From: an uncultured Actinomycetaceae bacterium
Lineage (GTDB): Bacteria; Actinomycetota; Actinomycetes; Actinomycetales; Actinomycetaceae
Assembly (NCBI GenBank): GCA_902464405.1
Contig: CABQJD010000011.1
Coordinates: 1-59,675 of the forward strand
Length of the DNA: 59,675 nt
Direction of reading: 5' to 3'
Shown: positions 42,601-51,829 of the stretch, one piece after another
Layout: each line of letters starts with the position of its first letter
How positions within the stretch are numbered: the stretch's first letter is position 1
Made by a program: the position numbers and the translations under genes
Notes under the pieces: generated by a model
The model's database searches: none
The model's input: only the letters and a program-made list of their open reading frames with translations
What the model was told of the DNA's origin: nothing

Positions 42601-43983
42601 CGTTTTGCTGAAACTACTGTGAGCGAAATTCGCGTGAAAATTAAGAAAGCTCGTGCAGATGTGCGTCTTGCGCGCCTGGAAGTTTTCCATAGTGAATCCG
42701 AAATTTCGCTAGATGCACGTGCTTATTTCATCGATCCTAGTGCCGATAAAGCTGGTGACGGTTTGAGTGCAGATTCGCCGATGACGTCAATCGAACAGTT
42801 GCATGATGTTTCGCTTGCGCCTGGATCTGTGATTCTCGTGAAGAATGGCACGAAGCTGACTGGTGATTTTGCTGTATTTGGATACGGGACAGCAGATGCG
42901 CCGATTACCGTCACCACTTATGGGGAAGGTAGCGATCCTCGTGTTGCGTTTAATGATGTGAAAGCAACGACTTTACCTGATGCTCTTTTGGAATTAGGAA
43001 AAGATGCGGCAGGCTGGAAGTTTGTGAAGACGGTAAAGCAGCTTCCGAAATTACGCAGATATATTGCGCAAGAAGATATCAACGTAGTTTCCCAATCGTC
43101 ACAGAATAAGGGGGATGGAGAAGTATCACATCTTCTGGATGGGCGCCTCGATACGATATGGCACTCGCAATGGCAGCCTTCAAAAGCTCAAGGTCCGCAC
43201 TGGGTTGTGCTTGATCTGGGCAAGAAGTACGAAAACATTGCATACCTGAATTATCTTGCCCGGCCGCAAGGCGCAAACGGAGTGGCAAAAGAATACAAAG
43301 TGTGGGTATCTAACTCAGCTGATAATTTTAATGCCGATCCAATTATGGGAACGCTGAAAAATCTTCCGTATACACAACGTATCGATCTAAAAGGTGCTTC
43401 AGGGCGTTACGTTAAATTCCAGATTGATTCTGATTATTCAGGGCAGGGGTTCGCTTCTGCAGCTGAATTAAATGTGGAACTCGACGGCGTCGCTCCGCAG
43501 ATTCCTGCCACGCCAATCGTTCCTACCGGGGCTGTATATGCCGAATCGGCAGATGCCACACAAGGAAGTGTGAGCGTTTCTCCCCAGGGGAAGCAAGAGG
43601 TAGGAGCGAAAGTGACGATTACGGCTTCGCCTAACGCCGGCTTTAAATTCTTGAACTGGACAGATAGTGATGGCAAGGAAATATCGAAAGAATCGCGTTT
43701 CGTTGTGACTGTGGAAAACAGGGATATGCGGTATATAGCAAACTTTACAGCTGCGTCTGCTTCTCCTGATGTTCCTGGAAGTTCAATTAAGCCAGGTAGT
43801 TCGCCAGATTCAAGTTTGCATCAAGGTGCGCATCAAAATTCGAGTGTGAAACCAAATGTGGATAAAACGAATGTGCATCTTTCGCGCTCTGGTTTAGAGG
43901 CGGTGCAAATCGTCATGCTCTCATGCATTTTGATTGCTTTGGGTGCCGCATTAGTAGTGCCAAGAAAACGTAAGCATAGCTGA
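39700..43983 (+). CDS. Wall-anchored alpha-L-fucosidase, GH29, multi-domain
   Basis: A 1427-residue exported enzyme. In order: signal peptide (to about residue 32); two lectin-like (LamG-type) modules beginning LNVDFGGTF and LRVDFSGRL; a GH29 catalytic domain from about residue 500 (FVHFGINTFTGKSWGHGDENP), with VTVKHHDGFELFDS and the nucleophile Asp694 in DEVWFDG; a discoidin-like stretch; a short beta-helix-like stretch (YFIDPSADKAGDGLSADSP); a CBM32 (HLLDGRLDTIWHSQW); a bacterial repeat domain (GSVSVSPQGKQEVGAKVTIT); and a C-terminal sorting signal LSRSG (1394-1398), helix and KRKHS. The layout recalls bifidobacterial AfcB, which cuts alpha-1,3/1,4 fucose; that linkage is inferred. AGAGGA precedes the ATG at 39700; 39679 is an alternative. 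A GH20 gene follows 25 nt later. Confidence 0.9.
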   Translation: MANVKKSRFISFIVACALTCSAFISTAEIANAEDAQYLNVDFGGTFTPQNGYTTGGDEKVGGGSIAWKGDKAPEKADDGGISLAGNTAGITYTAQQNFGENKVDKGFIAEFEYLNTENPSNLATLFSAMGNISVRVQNNTLEYVFSVQTADGTWKDYKNSVALPPANKKNIIQLKYDAGQSASLTIWVNGVKAPAVSSAAGEKAAVSNGKAKTFGIGYEVNPASSTATRGFAGKFYRARIADTSAPWKFMNLNQLLRVDFSGRLEGSNYVAAGDEDQQGALTARQPLPSLKDSRADFSGKMSGLDFSPTGFSLGADKVTAGFAAEMKFTPSEAAASQTLFAAGGNVFLRYFASGQLEFGVAYQENNAWKETKISAAAPAGDVHVVSVAYVPDGDKAKLYMRVDGVDQSMVQSGGLAALNNTIAAKVAFANEVHPSALNRGFKGALDEIRFATADASFTPSDFKLTYVAESCDTSGVTPANTIDVSATDCADLIKAKLSALRPTEKQADYLDWGQIGFVHFGINTFTGKSWGHGDENPALINAEKIDTDQWAQTFADAGFKMMMVTVKHHDGFELFDSRYNDHHDWPNTTTAKNGGPKDLFAQIVKSARKYGLKVGVYYSPADSYMEKQKVWGNKSAKVERTIPTLVSNDDRAERLASGELPTFTYKATDYGKYMLNQLYELLTDYGTIDEVWFDGAQGNTSSTEFYDYAAFYDLIGKLQPTAVQANAAPDARWIGNEDGWARPTEWNPQGVSFDQYGKMTLHPRQTAPNGVLGSTNSIIEGVRSAAVTKLHWYPGEVDAKNGPEWFNNSNKHGPNTPKPVSEIVKFYEQSTGRNAQFLLNMPPYIDGNMPEADVNTMRGYREELSRRYGKDLALGKEASIAASEDAQAQPAPRLTDGSKISSDAAASLTPVYTVKLGSESKVDAVILGEDARNAGQQVEEFTVQGRSADGVWKDLASGTTIGQQRNVRFAETTVSEIRVKIKKARADVRLARLEVFHSESEISLDARAYFIDPSADKAGDGLSADSPMTSIEQLHDVSLAPGSVILVKNGTKLTGDFAVFGYGTADAPITVTTYGEGSDPRVAFNDVKATTLPDALLELGKDAAGWKFVKTVKQLPKLRRYIAQEDINVVSQSSQNKGDGEVSHLLDGRLDTIWHSQWQPSKAQGPHWVVLDLGKKYENIAYLNYLARPQGANGVAKEYKVWVSNSADNFNADPIMGTLKNLPYTQRIDLKGASGRYVKFQIDSDYSGQGFASAAELNVELDGVAPQIPATPIVPTGAVYAESADATQGSVSVSPQGKQEVGAKVTITASPNAGFKFLNWTDSDGKEISKESRFVVTVENRDMRYIANFTAASASPDVPGSSIKPGSSPDSSLHQGAHQNSSVKPNVDKTNVHLSRSGLEAVQIVMLSCILIALGAALVVPRKRKHS

Positions 43984-44008
43984 ATTAAAGCAGAAAAAGG
44001 GGATAGTG

Positions 44009-47000
44009 ATGACTTTGGGCGGGCGAAAGCTATATGCATACATCGTATTTTTCGCAGTTATAGCTCTCCTATGCGTGCCATTGGCGCCGCTGAGCGCACA
44101 TGCAGCAGGAGAAAATATTGCGCTTAATAAAACTGCGGCTGCGTCTGATCAGGAAGTAGAAAAATTTTCTGCAGCGAAAGCATTTGATGGCGATACGAAG
44201 AGTTCGTCATCTCGATGGGCGAGTTCTGCAGATGCAGATCCTCAGCGCGATGGTGGACCGCACTGGATTTATGTAGATCTTGGATCTGTGCAAAGCGTTA
44301 GCAACGTGCGAATTTTTTGGGAGCAGCGTAAAGCAAAAGGATATGAAATCCAGGTATCGACGGCAGATACAGTTCCTGCTGCTGATAGCTCAGAGTGGAA
44401 AACTATCAAAAAGTTTGATTCACATCCGCAACAGCTAACTGATGTTATTGCTTTTGATACCCCCGAAGAAGCTCGTTTTGTGCGGCTGTATATCAAAAAT
44501 AATACGTATGCTGATCCTGATAATGGCGTGGCATGGGGAACGGTTTCTATTTTTGAGATGGAAGTATTTTCAGGAGACATTCCTGAAAATATCGACACGG
44601 TTGCTCAAAGAATTGCTGTTGCGCCTCCCACGGCAAGCACAACGAAGCTAGACGTTACAGGTTTAACGAATAACGGTACGTACACAACCGAATTTCTTGG
44701 CGCTGATTATGAGCAGGTGGTCGGTGCAGATTTTTCGGTATTTAAGCCTGTGATTGATACGGAAGTGAAACTCGCATTCAAAGTGACAAATAAGGCTGAT
44801 AAGTCGTATGTGTTTAGAGAAATTCCAGTGACGATTCCTGGGCAACATGTTCAAACGGAAAATGACAATTCGGCACCGCAAGTACTTCCAGAATTGCGAG
44901 AATGGAAAGGCGCCAGCGGAAACTTTGCCCTGAAATCAGGTGCTCGCGTGATTTATAGCGAGGATATATTTCGTTCGGCCGCTCAGACTCTAGCCGATGA
45001 CTATGCAGATATATTTGGCGGTGCGCTGACGCCTGAAAAAGGCGATGCTTCATCTGCGAAAGCTGGCGATATCGTTTTGGCATTAACTAAAGATAAGCAG
45101 CTAGGGCTTCAAGATGAAGGATACCTTCTCAACGTAGCTGATAAGGTGGTCGTCACTGCTGAAACTTCTACGGGTGCATATTGGGCCACGCGAACTATTC
45201 TTCAAGCGGCAAAAGCAGCCGATGGTAGCATTCCGCAAGGCATAGCTCGCGATTATCCGCTTTATAAAGTTCGTGGATTTATGCTTGACGTTGGGCGTAA
45301 AACCTTCAGCCTGGAATATCTTAAGCAAATGGCCAAACAGATGGCATGGTATAAACTCAACGATTTCCACTTGCATTTGAACGATAATTATATCTGGGTC
45401 GAAGAGTATAAGGGGGATTCCGTCAATAATGCATATTCTGGCTTCCGCCTCGAATCCGATATTAAAGCTGGCGGAAACGCTGGAAAAAACAAGGCTGATT
45501 TAACGAGCAAGGATATGGCATATTCGAAAGCTGATTTTGCTTCATTTATTAGAGATTCAGCTGCGATGGGCGTAAATATCGTTCCAGAATTCGATATGCC
45601 TGCTCATTCTTTGGCGTTTACGAAGGTTCGGCCTGATCTTCGCACTCCTCTTTCTGCAACGCATCGCGGAGCGGATCATCTCGATTTGATGAATCAATAT
45701 GACGAATCTTATGCGTTTATGACGAGCGTATGGGATGAGTATCTGAAAGGTGATAATCCTACTTTTGCTGGAGCTAAAGTAGTGCATGTGGGAGCTGATG
45801 AGTATGAAGCATCGCATCAGTCCTATCGTAAGTTTGTGAATGATATTTTTGCCCATGTGGAAGATGCTGGGCATACTGCCCGTATCTGGGGCTCGCTTAC
45901 ACAGCTAAAGAATGGCGAAGCAGTTTCAGGCGCAGGGAGGCAGGCAAATATCTGGAGCACAGGTTGGGCAAATCCAAAAGAAATGTATGATCTTGGGTTC
46001 CAGCTTATCAACACCTTGGATGGAGCAAACTATATCGTTCCAAACGCCAATTATTATTATGACTATTTAAATGAGAACACTATGTACTCAAATGCCGTCA
46101 ATACGATGGCGAGTACTACTATTCCTGCTGGCGATCCGCAAATGTTGGGAGCAGCATTTGCTGTCTGGAACGACATGATCGATAAGAAGGATACGGGTAT
46201 TTCTGAGTACGACGTCTTTGACCGTATCAATAGAGCGTTGCCATTGCATAGCGCACGCCTATGGGGTAAACCAGCACATGCACTGAGTCTCAACGAAGCA
46301 AAAGAACTAGCTCAGAAGACGGGAGATTCTCCGCGCACCAATTTCCACTACGAAGATAGAGTGCCTCAAGGCGAGCAGATTGCGCATCTTAGCTTGGGTA
46401 GTGATACAGATTCTGCTCGCAATGGTTTTGATCTTCAAGAGAAGAAGAACGCTGAGGTGGTCAATATTGATCATGGTACGGCTCTTCGTCTGAAAGGCGG
46501 GCAATCATATGCGCACATAGGCAAGGATACTCCTGAGACAATAGGGCTTGGGCATTCCTTACGAGTGAAGGTAAAACTAGCGGCTATGCCAAAAGATACT
46601 GACGGGAAGCCAATTGAGCAGATTCTTTTTAAAAGCCCCTACGGCACAATCAAGGCCGTTCAAAACGGCAGCGGAAAAGTTGGTTTTAGCCGTGAAGGAT
46701 TCGATTATTCTTTCGATTATGCGTTGCCTATAGGAGAATGGGTTGAGCTGGAATTGCGCAATACATTCACGATGACGACCTTATTCGTTGATGGTGAAGA
46801 GGTAGGAACTCTTGGCTCTCCTGATCGTACGAAGCTGAAGGCTACGATGATGATTCCGTTTGCTCGTATAGGTGCAGGCAATCATGCATTTAATGGCTAT
46901 GTGCGTGATGTTCGAATTGATGAAATACCAGCAACTCCTTTCATTTCACTTATGCCTCTTGAGCGTGAGATCGCAACTGCACTATCAACGCTTGCGGATA

Positions 47001-48307
47001 TACTTCCTGAAACAACAGCCGCGGATAAAGCTGCTCTTGAGGAAGCCATTAAAGCTGCCAAGGCCGTTGCTGATCGCGAAGATTCGAAACTTTCAGCTCA
47101 AGATATTCACGATGCTATTAAGAACCTTAAAGCAGCGATGAATAAAGTGAAGGCAAAAGGAGCTGATTATAGCCGTGTTGATGCCTTACTGGCGGCTGTT
47201 CCTGAGGATCTTTCTGGCTATACGGCAGATTCTGTGAAGAACTTTATGAAAGTAAAAGAAGGGATAGTTCGCGATTTGCCGAAAGGTAAGCAGTCGGTCG
47301 TCAACGGCTATGAGGCAATGCTCTCGGACGCGATTGCTGCTTTAACTTTCAAAAATGCCGATATTTCTTATGTTGATACGGCTCTTCTTTCTGCTGCGGC
47401 CAGTTCGCATCAAGATAGCGGATCTGATCCTTCTAAAGCTCTTGATGGGAATAATGCAACGATGTGGCATTCAAAGTGGTCTGTGACGACTCTGCCTCAT
47501 TGGTTTACTCTCACGTCTGAAGAGCCTGTGGAGATTGACGGCGTGAGTATTCGTGGGCGTCAGGCTGGAAGTAACGGTCGTTTGAATGAGTACGTGATAG
47601 AGACGTCAGATGACGGTCGTGCATGGACTACCGTGGCAGAAGGGACCGAAGCAAATGGAAAGAATTTGAAAGATAATTCTGATATGCAGGTGATTTCTTT
47701 TGAAAAACCCCTGAAAACCAAGAACGTCCGTATCGTATGGAAATCCTCGTATGGCAATCCAGCGAATACAAACGGTTCAGCAGCAGAGATTCGTCTTAAT
47801 GCTGTTGTAACAGATCCAGATACTGCAACTTTAGAAGCGCTTGTGAAGCAGGCGGAGGAACTGCTGAAATCGTCAAGCTACACGCCGGAAAGTGTGCAGA
47901 AATTATCGCTAGCGCTTAAGAATGCTCGGGATGCAGATCGTCACAGTGTGCAGGATGTGAATACTGCTATTGCGGATTTACGTGTGGCGATGAGCGGTTT
48001 GCGTTTGAAAGATGCGGCAGAGCCAGTGGAACCGACGGATCCGACGGACCCAGTTGACCCAGTTGATCCGAGTGATCCAGAAAATCCGAGCAGGCCAGCA
48101 GAGCCGGCCGATCCAGCAAATCCGAGCGAGCCAGCCGATCCCCATAGTCCTGTGGAATCTGCAGAGCCTATTCAGCCTCGTGTAGATACGCCTAGCAAGC
48201 GTTTGACGCATTCGGGGCTGACGATCGGCATGATGATTTTAGCCTCAATCGGCTTGATTGGCGCAGGAGGAGTTTTATCGGTTTCACGTGTTCGTTCACG
48301 TGCCTAG
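44009..48307 (+). CDS. Wall-anchored GH20 beta-N-acetylhexosaminidase or lacto-N-biosidase
   Basis: A 1432-residue exported enzyme. In order: signal peptide (to about residue 34); CBM32 (NIALNKTAAASDQ...GPHWIYVDLGSV); a GH20b-like domain; a GH20 catalytic barrel with VRGFMLDVGRKTFSLEYLKQ (about 421-440) and the acid/base pair Asp597-Glu598 in VGADEYE; a LamG-like module; FIVAR repeats (about 1000-1110); a second CBM32 (KALDGNNATMWHSKW); another FIVAR; a Pro/Asp/Glu spacer with PTDPTDPVDPVDPSDP; and LTHSG (1399-1403), helix, RVRSRA. The HLHLNDNYIWVEEY segment recalls bifidobacterial lacto-N-biosidase, but a plain hexosaminidase is equally possible. AAAGGGG precedes the start; GTG at 44006 is an alternative. 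It is probably co-transcribed with the fucosidase gene. Confidence 0.88.
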   Translation: MTLGGRKLYAYIVFFAVIALLCVPLAPLSAHAAGENIALNKTAAASDQEVEKFSAAKAFDGDTKSSSSRWASSADADPQRDGGPHWIYVDLGSVQSVSNVRIFWEQRKAKGYEIQVSTADTVPAADSSEWKTIKKFDSHPQQLTDVIAFDTPEEARFVRLYIKNNTYADPDNGVAWGTVSIFEMEVFSGDIPENIDTVAQRIAVAPPTASTTKLDVTGLTNNGTYTTEFLGADYEQVVGADFSVFKPVIDTEVKLAFKVTNKADKSYVFREIPVTIPGQHVQTENDNSAPQVLPELREWKGASGNFALKSGARVIYSEDIFRSAAQTLADDYADIFGGALTPEKGDASSAKAGDIVLALTKDKQLGLQDEGYLLNVADKVVVTAETSTGAYWATRTILQAAKAADGSIPQGIARDYPLYKVRGFMLDVGRKTFSLEYLKQMAKQMAWYKLNDFHLHLNDNYIWVEEYKGDSVNNAYSGFRLESDIKAGGNAGKNKADLTSKDMAYSKADFASFIRDSAAMGVNIVPEFDMPAHSLAFTKVRPDLRTPLSATHRGADHLDLMNQYDESYAFMTSVWDEYLKGDNPTFAGAKVVHVGADEYEASHQSYRKFVNDIFAHVEDAGHTARIWGSLTQLKNGEAVSGAGRQANIWSTGWANPKEMYDLGFQLINTLDGANYIVPNANYYYDYLNENTMYSNAVNTMASTTIPAGDPQMLGAAFAVWNDMIDKKDTGISEYDVFDRINRALPLHSARLWGKPAHALSLNEAKELAQKTGDSPRTNFHYEDRVPQGEQIAHLSLGSDTDSARNGFDLQEKKNAEVVNIDHGTALRLKGGQSYAHIGKDTPETIGLGHSLRVKVKLAAMPKDTDGKPIEQILFKSPYGTIKAVQNGSGKVGFSREGFDYSFDYALPIGEWVELELRNTFTMTTLFVDGEEVGTLGSPDRTKLKATMMIPFARIGAGNHAFNGYVRDVRIDEIPATPFISLMPLEREIATALSTLADILPETTAADKAALEEAIKAAKAVADREDSKLSAQDIHDAIKNLKAAMNKVKAKGADYSRVDALLAAVPEDLSGYTADSVKNFMKVKEGIVRDLPKGKQSVVNGYEAMLSDAIAALTFKNADISYVDTALLSAAASSHQDSGSDPSKALDGNNATMWHSKWSVTTLPHWFTLTSEEPVEIDGVSIRGRQAGSNGRLNEYVIETSDDGRAWTTVAEGTEANGKNLKDNSDMQVISFEKPLKTKNVRIVWKSSYGNPANTNGSAAEIRLNAVVTDPDTATLEALVKQAEELLKSSSYTPESVQKLSLALKNARDADRHSVQDVNTAIADLRVAMSGLRLKDAAEPVEPTDPTDPVDPVDPSDPENPSRPAEPADPANPSEPADPHSPVESAEPIQPRVDTPSKRLTHSGLTIGMMILASIGLIGAGGVLSVSRVRSRA

Positions 48308-48327
48308 TAAATTCTCTTCTATATGAA

Positions 48328-48411
48328 CGCTGCTGGCTAGCTGGCTGGGCATTTGTTCTAATGGAGATGTGAAATCTTCAGAAAACACGTGCTTGGCTAG
48401 CGCCAGCAGCG
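48328..48411. repeat. Separated 10-bp inverted repeat
   Basis: CGCTGCTGGC (48328-48337) and its complement GCCAGCAGCG (48402-48411) are 64 nt apart, each beside a TAGC. They lie where the N-terminal half of the following permease gene should be. Confidence 0.55.
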
Positions 48412-48459
48412 ATTCCAAAGCTATTCCTGCCAGCGTGGCGATAGCGGACGCTAGCTCGA

Positions 48460-48921
48460 TTGAGGCTGGGCGTACGATTACGCTGTGGTCATCTTTCTGT
48501 GGGTTTACTGATAGCTCTTGGCGGTGCCGTCACTTACACCATCACAATTATCGTCACAGATCGTCTTACTCCTAGTGCAAAAGAAGGGCTTGCTATCGGC
48601 GTTATTCAGCTTGGCGTGCTTGGGATATTAGCACTTGCAGCTTCTGCTTTCACAGAGCGCTTTACTCTTCCTAGTGGAGCTGCTCAGTGGGAGATGATGG
48701 CTATGCTGGTGCTCGTGTGCACTGTTTTTGGTTTTACGCTCCAGCCAGTTGCGCAGGCGCATCTATCCGCTGAGCAGACGGGTTTGCTGGCGGCCGTCAA
48801 TCCTGCTGTAGCGAGCGTATTAGGTGCTGTTGTACTTGCGGAGAGTTTCAGCTGGGTCGGCGGCGTGGGGGTAGTTTTTATTCTCGCGGGAATAACTATT
48901 CCTTATCTGGCTAAGAAATAG
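48460..48921 (+). pseudogene. EamA/DMT permease remnant, C-terminal half only
   Basis: A frame of 153 codons encodes one complete EamA module: GGAVTYTITIIVTDRLTPSAKEG, two middle helices, QPVAQAHLSAEQTGLLAAVNPAVASVLGAVVLAE and GVVFILAGI. Normal members of the drug/metabolite transporter family have two such modules, about 300 residues. The frame is closed by a stop at 48442, has only a TTG for a start and no ribosome-binding site, and nothing upstream encodes the first module. It is best read as the relic of a truncated permease gene. A functional half-size protein is less likely. Confidence 0.75.
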
Positions 48922-49063
48922 CTGATCAGCAGTGCTTTCATATATCTGATCTATGGTTGCCTTGAGTGGCTGCTTTGAAGCTGTAAATTTTGCAATTGTC
49001 TTTGCCAACGCAAAATGTCTCGATGCGAAGATAAATTACGCAAAAATGATATAACCTAAAAAA

Positions 49064-49095
49064 GCAGATACCTGCGGCATATCTGCAATATTTTT
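49064..49095 (+). terminator. Small stem-loop with U-run upstream of aconitase
   Basis: GCAGATA (49064-49070) pairs with TATCTGC (49080-49086), followed by AATATTTTT. It may end transcription from the permease remnant or attenuate the aconitase gene 60 nt downstream. Confidence 0.5.
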
Positions 49096-49156
49096 CAATA
49101 TAAGTACGGAATAATGGAGAGAAAAGCAGAAATCCGATGCTGTGCAAAGGAGACTT

Positions 49157-51829
49157 ATGAGCATCAACACTTTCAACGCGCAGACTACGCTCACAGTAGG
49201 CGATAAGAACTACGAGATTTTTAAGCTGAGCGCCGTACCTGGCTTGGAAAAACTTCCATACAGTTTGAAAGTGCTAGCGGAAAATCTTTTGCGCACAGAA
49301 GACGGCGCAAACGTCACATCAGAGCATATTAACGCCTTGGCAAACTGGGATCCTGCAGCTCAGCCAGATAAGGAAATTCAATTCACTCCAGCGCGCGTTG
49401 TGATGCAAGATTTTACTGGTGTGCCGTGCGTAGTAGATCTTGCTACTATGCGTGAAGCTGTGGCAGATCTAGGCGGCAATCCAGAGAAAATCAATCCTCT
49501 CAATCCAGCCGAAATGGTGATCGACCACTCCGTGCAGATCGACGTCTATGGGCGCGCCGATGCACTCGAACGCAATATGGATATTGAATACGAACGCAAT
49601 GGTGAACGTTATCAATTCTTGCGATGGGGGCAAAGCGCATTCCAGAATTTCAAGGTAGTCCCTCCAGGCACGGGCATCGTCCACCAAGTTAATATCGAAT
49701 ATCTTGCGCGCGTGACGATGACTAAAGATGAGGGCGGCGTCACCTATGCATATCCAGATACCTGCGTCGGTACTGATTCTCATACCACAATGGTGAACGG
49801 CTTAGGTGTGCTCGGCTGGGGTGTAGGAGGTATTGAGGCAGAGGCGGCAATGCTCGGCCAGCCAGTATCTATGCTGATTCCGCGCGTTGTGGGTTTCAAA
49901 CTCACAGGGCAGATTCCTGCTGCTGCAACTGCAACCGATGTGGTTTTGACCATCACCAATATGCTGCGCCAGCACGGTGTAGTAGGAAAATTTGTGGAAT
50001 TTTATGGTGAAGGCGTGAGGCAGGTGCCATTGGCAAACCGTGCGACAATTGGCAATATGAGCCCAGAGTTCGGCTCCACAGCAGCAATTTTCCCGATTGA
50101 TGATGAGACTCTCAACTATTTACGCCTTACTGGGCGTGACGAAGCGCGCGTGGCTCTCGTTGAGGCCTATGCCAAAGAACAAGGCTTCTGGCTCGATCCG
50201 AGCTGTGAAGCTGTCTATAGCGAATATATTGAGCTTGATCTTGGCACCGTCGTTCCTTCAATTGCAGGGCCGAAATGTCCGCAAGACCGTATTGCGCTCT
50301 CCGATGCTAAAACGAGCTTTAAGCGCACGCTTCCTGATTATCTATCGTCTGGCGCTTCGTCAGAGCCAATTACTCTCACTATGCCCAGCGGTGAAGAAAC
50401 TTCTATTACACATGGCTCAGTAGTCATTGCGTCAATTACGAGCTGCACAAATACGTCAAACCCATCTGTGATGCTCGCCGCAGGTTTGCTGGCAAAGAAC
50501 GCAGCAGAAAAAGGTCTGAAGGTGAAGCCTTGGGTTAAAACTTCAATGGCTCCTGGATCAAAAGTCGTCACAGACTACTACGAAAAAGCAGGCTTGTGGC
50601 CAGCGCTGGAGGCTCTCGGCTATAACCTCGTTGGGTATGGCTGCGCCACCTGTATCGGAAACTCTGGGCCGCTTCCCGAACCCGTACATGCTGCCGTTGT
50701 TGAAGGCGATCTTACAGTTGTATCTGTGCTTTCTGGTAACCGTAACTTCGAGGGGCGCATTAACCCAGATGTCAAGATGAACTATCTTGCTTCGCCGCCA
50801 CTCGTGATTGCCTATGCGCTTGCTGGGACGATGGATATCGATTTCGAGAAGGAGCCTTTGGGCTACAGCCAAGAAGGGGAGCCAGTCTATCTACGTGATA
50901 TTTGGCCCTCACCCGAGCAGGTACAAGACGTGATCGAGAGCGCTATCGATGCCGATATGTATGCCCGTAACTACGCATCCGTTTTCGAAGGTGATGCCCG
51001 CTGGCAGGGGATTGCCACTCCAAAAGGAGAAAAATTTGAGTGGGACGGCGCATCCACCTATGTGTGTAAAGCACCTTATTTTGAGGGTATGGGCATGGTT
51101 GCTCAGCCCGTAGAAGATATTCACAGTGCGCGCGTGCTCGCAAAGCTCGGTGATTCGGTGACGACTGATCATATTTCTCCTGCTGGCGCGATTAAAGAAG
51201 ATTCTCCTGCTGGGCGTTATCTTGCTGAGCATGGTATTGCGCGTAAAGATTTCAACTCCTATGGTTCTCGGCGAGGAAACCACGAGGTGATGATTCGCGG
51301 CACTTTTGCCAATATCCGTTTGAAGAATCAGCTTCTTGACGGCGTCGAGGGCGGTTATACGAAGAATCTTCTTACTGGTGAGCAGGAAGCAATTTTTGAT
51401 GCCGCCGAGGCATATCGAGAAGCTGGAGTGCCGCTTGTTGTGCTCGGCGGGAAAGAATACGGTTCTGGATCTTCGCGAGACTGGGCGGCAAAAGGTACCG
51501 CACTTCTCGGAGTCAAGGCTGTGATAACGCAGAGTTTTGAGCGAATTCATCGCAGTAACCTGATCGGTATGGGAGTGCTTCCTTTGCAGTTCCCATCTGG
51601 GCAGAGCGCAGATTCGCTTGGGCTTGAAGGTACAGAAGTTTTTGACGTCACTGGCATTGAAGAGCTAAATTCTGGCGTCACACCAAAAACGGTTCACGTG
51701 ACGGCAACGAAAGCAGACGGCAGTACGGTGGAATTTGATGCCGTTGTGCGTATCGATACGCCAGGAGAAGCTGATTACTATCGCAATGGCGGTATTCTTC
51801 AATACGTACTGCGTCAATTAGCTGCTTAA
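49157..51829 (+). CDS. acnA: Aconitate hydratase
   Basis: An 890-residue aconitase A that interconverts citrate and isocitrate in the citric acid cycle. The [4Fe-4S] ligands are visible in SITSCTNTSNP and GCATCIGNSGPL. VGTDSHTTMVNGLGVLGWGVGG, and GSGSSRDWAAKGT in the swivel domain, complete the active site. The start at 49157 has AAAGGAG 8 nt upstream; an in-frame ATG at 49142 has none. It stands alone. With lipoate synthesis nearby, it points to at least a partial oxidative citric acid cycle. Confidence 0.95.
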   Translation: MSINTFNAQTTLTVGDKNYEIFKLSAVPGLEKLPYSLKVLAENLLRTEDGANVTSEHINALANWDPAAQPDKEIQFTPARVVMQDFTGVPCVVDLATMREAVADLGGNPEKINPLNPAEMVIDHSVQIDVYGRADALERNMDIEYERNGERYQFLRWGQSAFQNFKVVPPGTGIVHQVNIEYLARVTMTKDEGGVTYAYPDTCVGTDSHTTMVNGLGVLGWGVGGIEAEAAMLGQPVSMLIPRVVGFKLTGQIPAAATATDVVLTITNMLRQHGVVGKFVEFYGEGVRQVPLANRATIGNMSPEFGSTAAIFPIDDETLNYLRLTGRDEARVALVEAYAKEQGFWLDPSCEAVYSEYIELDLGTVVPSIAGPKCPQDRIALSDAKTSFKRTLPDYLSSGASSEPITLTMPSGEETSITHGSVVIASITSCTNTSNPSVMLAAGLLAKNAAEKGLKVKPWVKTSMAPGSKVVTDYYEKAGLWPALEALGYNLVGYGCATCIGNSGPLPEPVHAAVVEGDLTVVSVLSGNRNFEGRINPDVKMNYLASPPLVIAYALAGTMDIDFEKEPLGYSQEGEPVYLRDIWPSPEQVQDVIESAIDADMYARNYASVFEGDARWQGIATPKGEKFEWDGASTYVCKAPYFEGMGMVAQPVEDIHSARVLAKLGDSVTTDHISPAGAIKEDSPAGRYLAEHGIARKDFNSYGSRRGNHEVMIRGTFANIRLKNQLLDGVEGGYTKNLLTGEQEAIFDAAEAYREAGVPLVVLGGKEYGSGSSRDWAAKGTALLGVKAVITQSFERIHRSNLIGMGVLPLQFPSGQSADSLGLEGTEVFDVTGIEELNSGVTPKTVHVTATKADGSTVEFDAVVRIDTPGEADYYRNGGILQYVLRQLAA

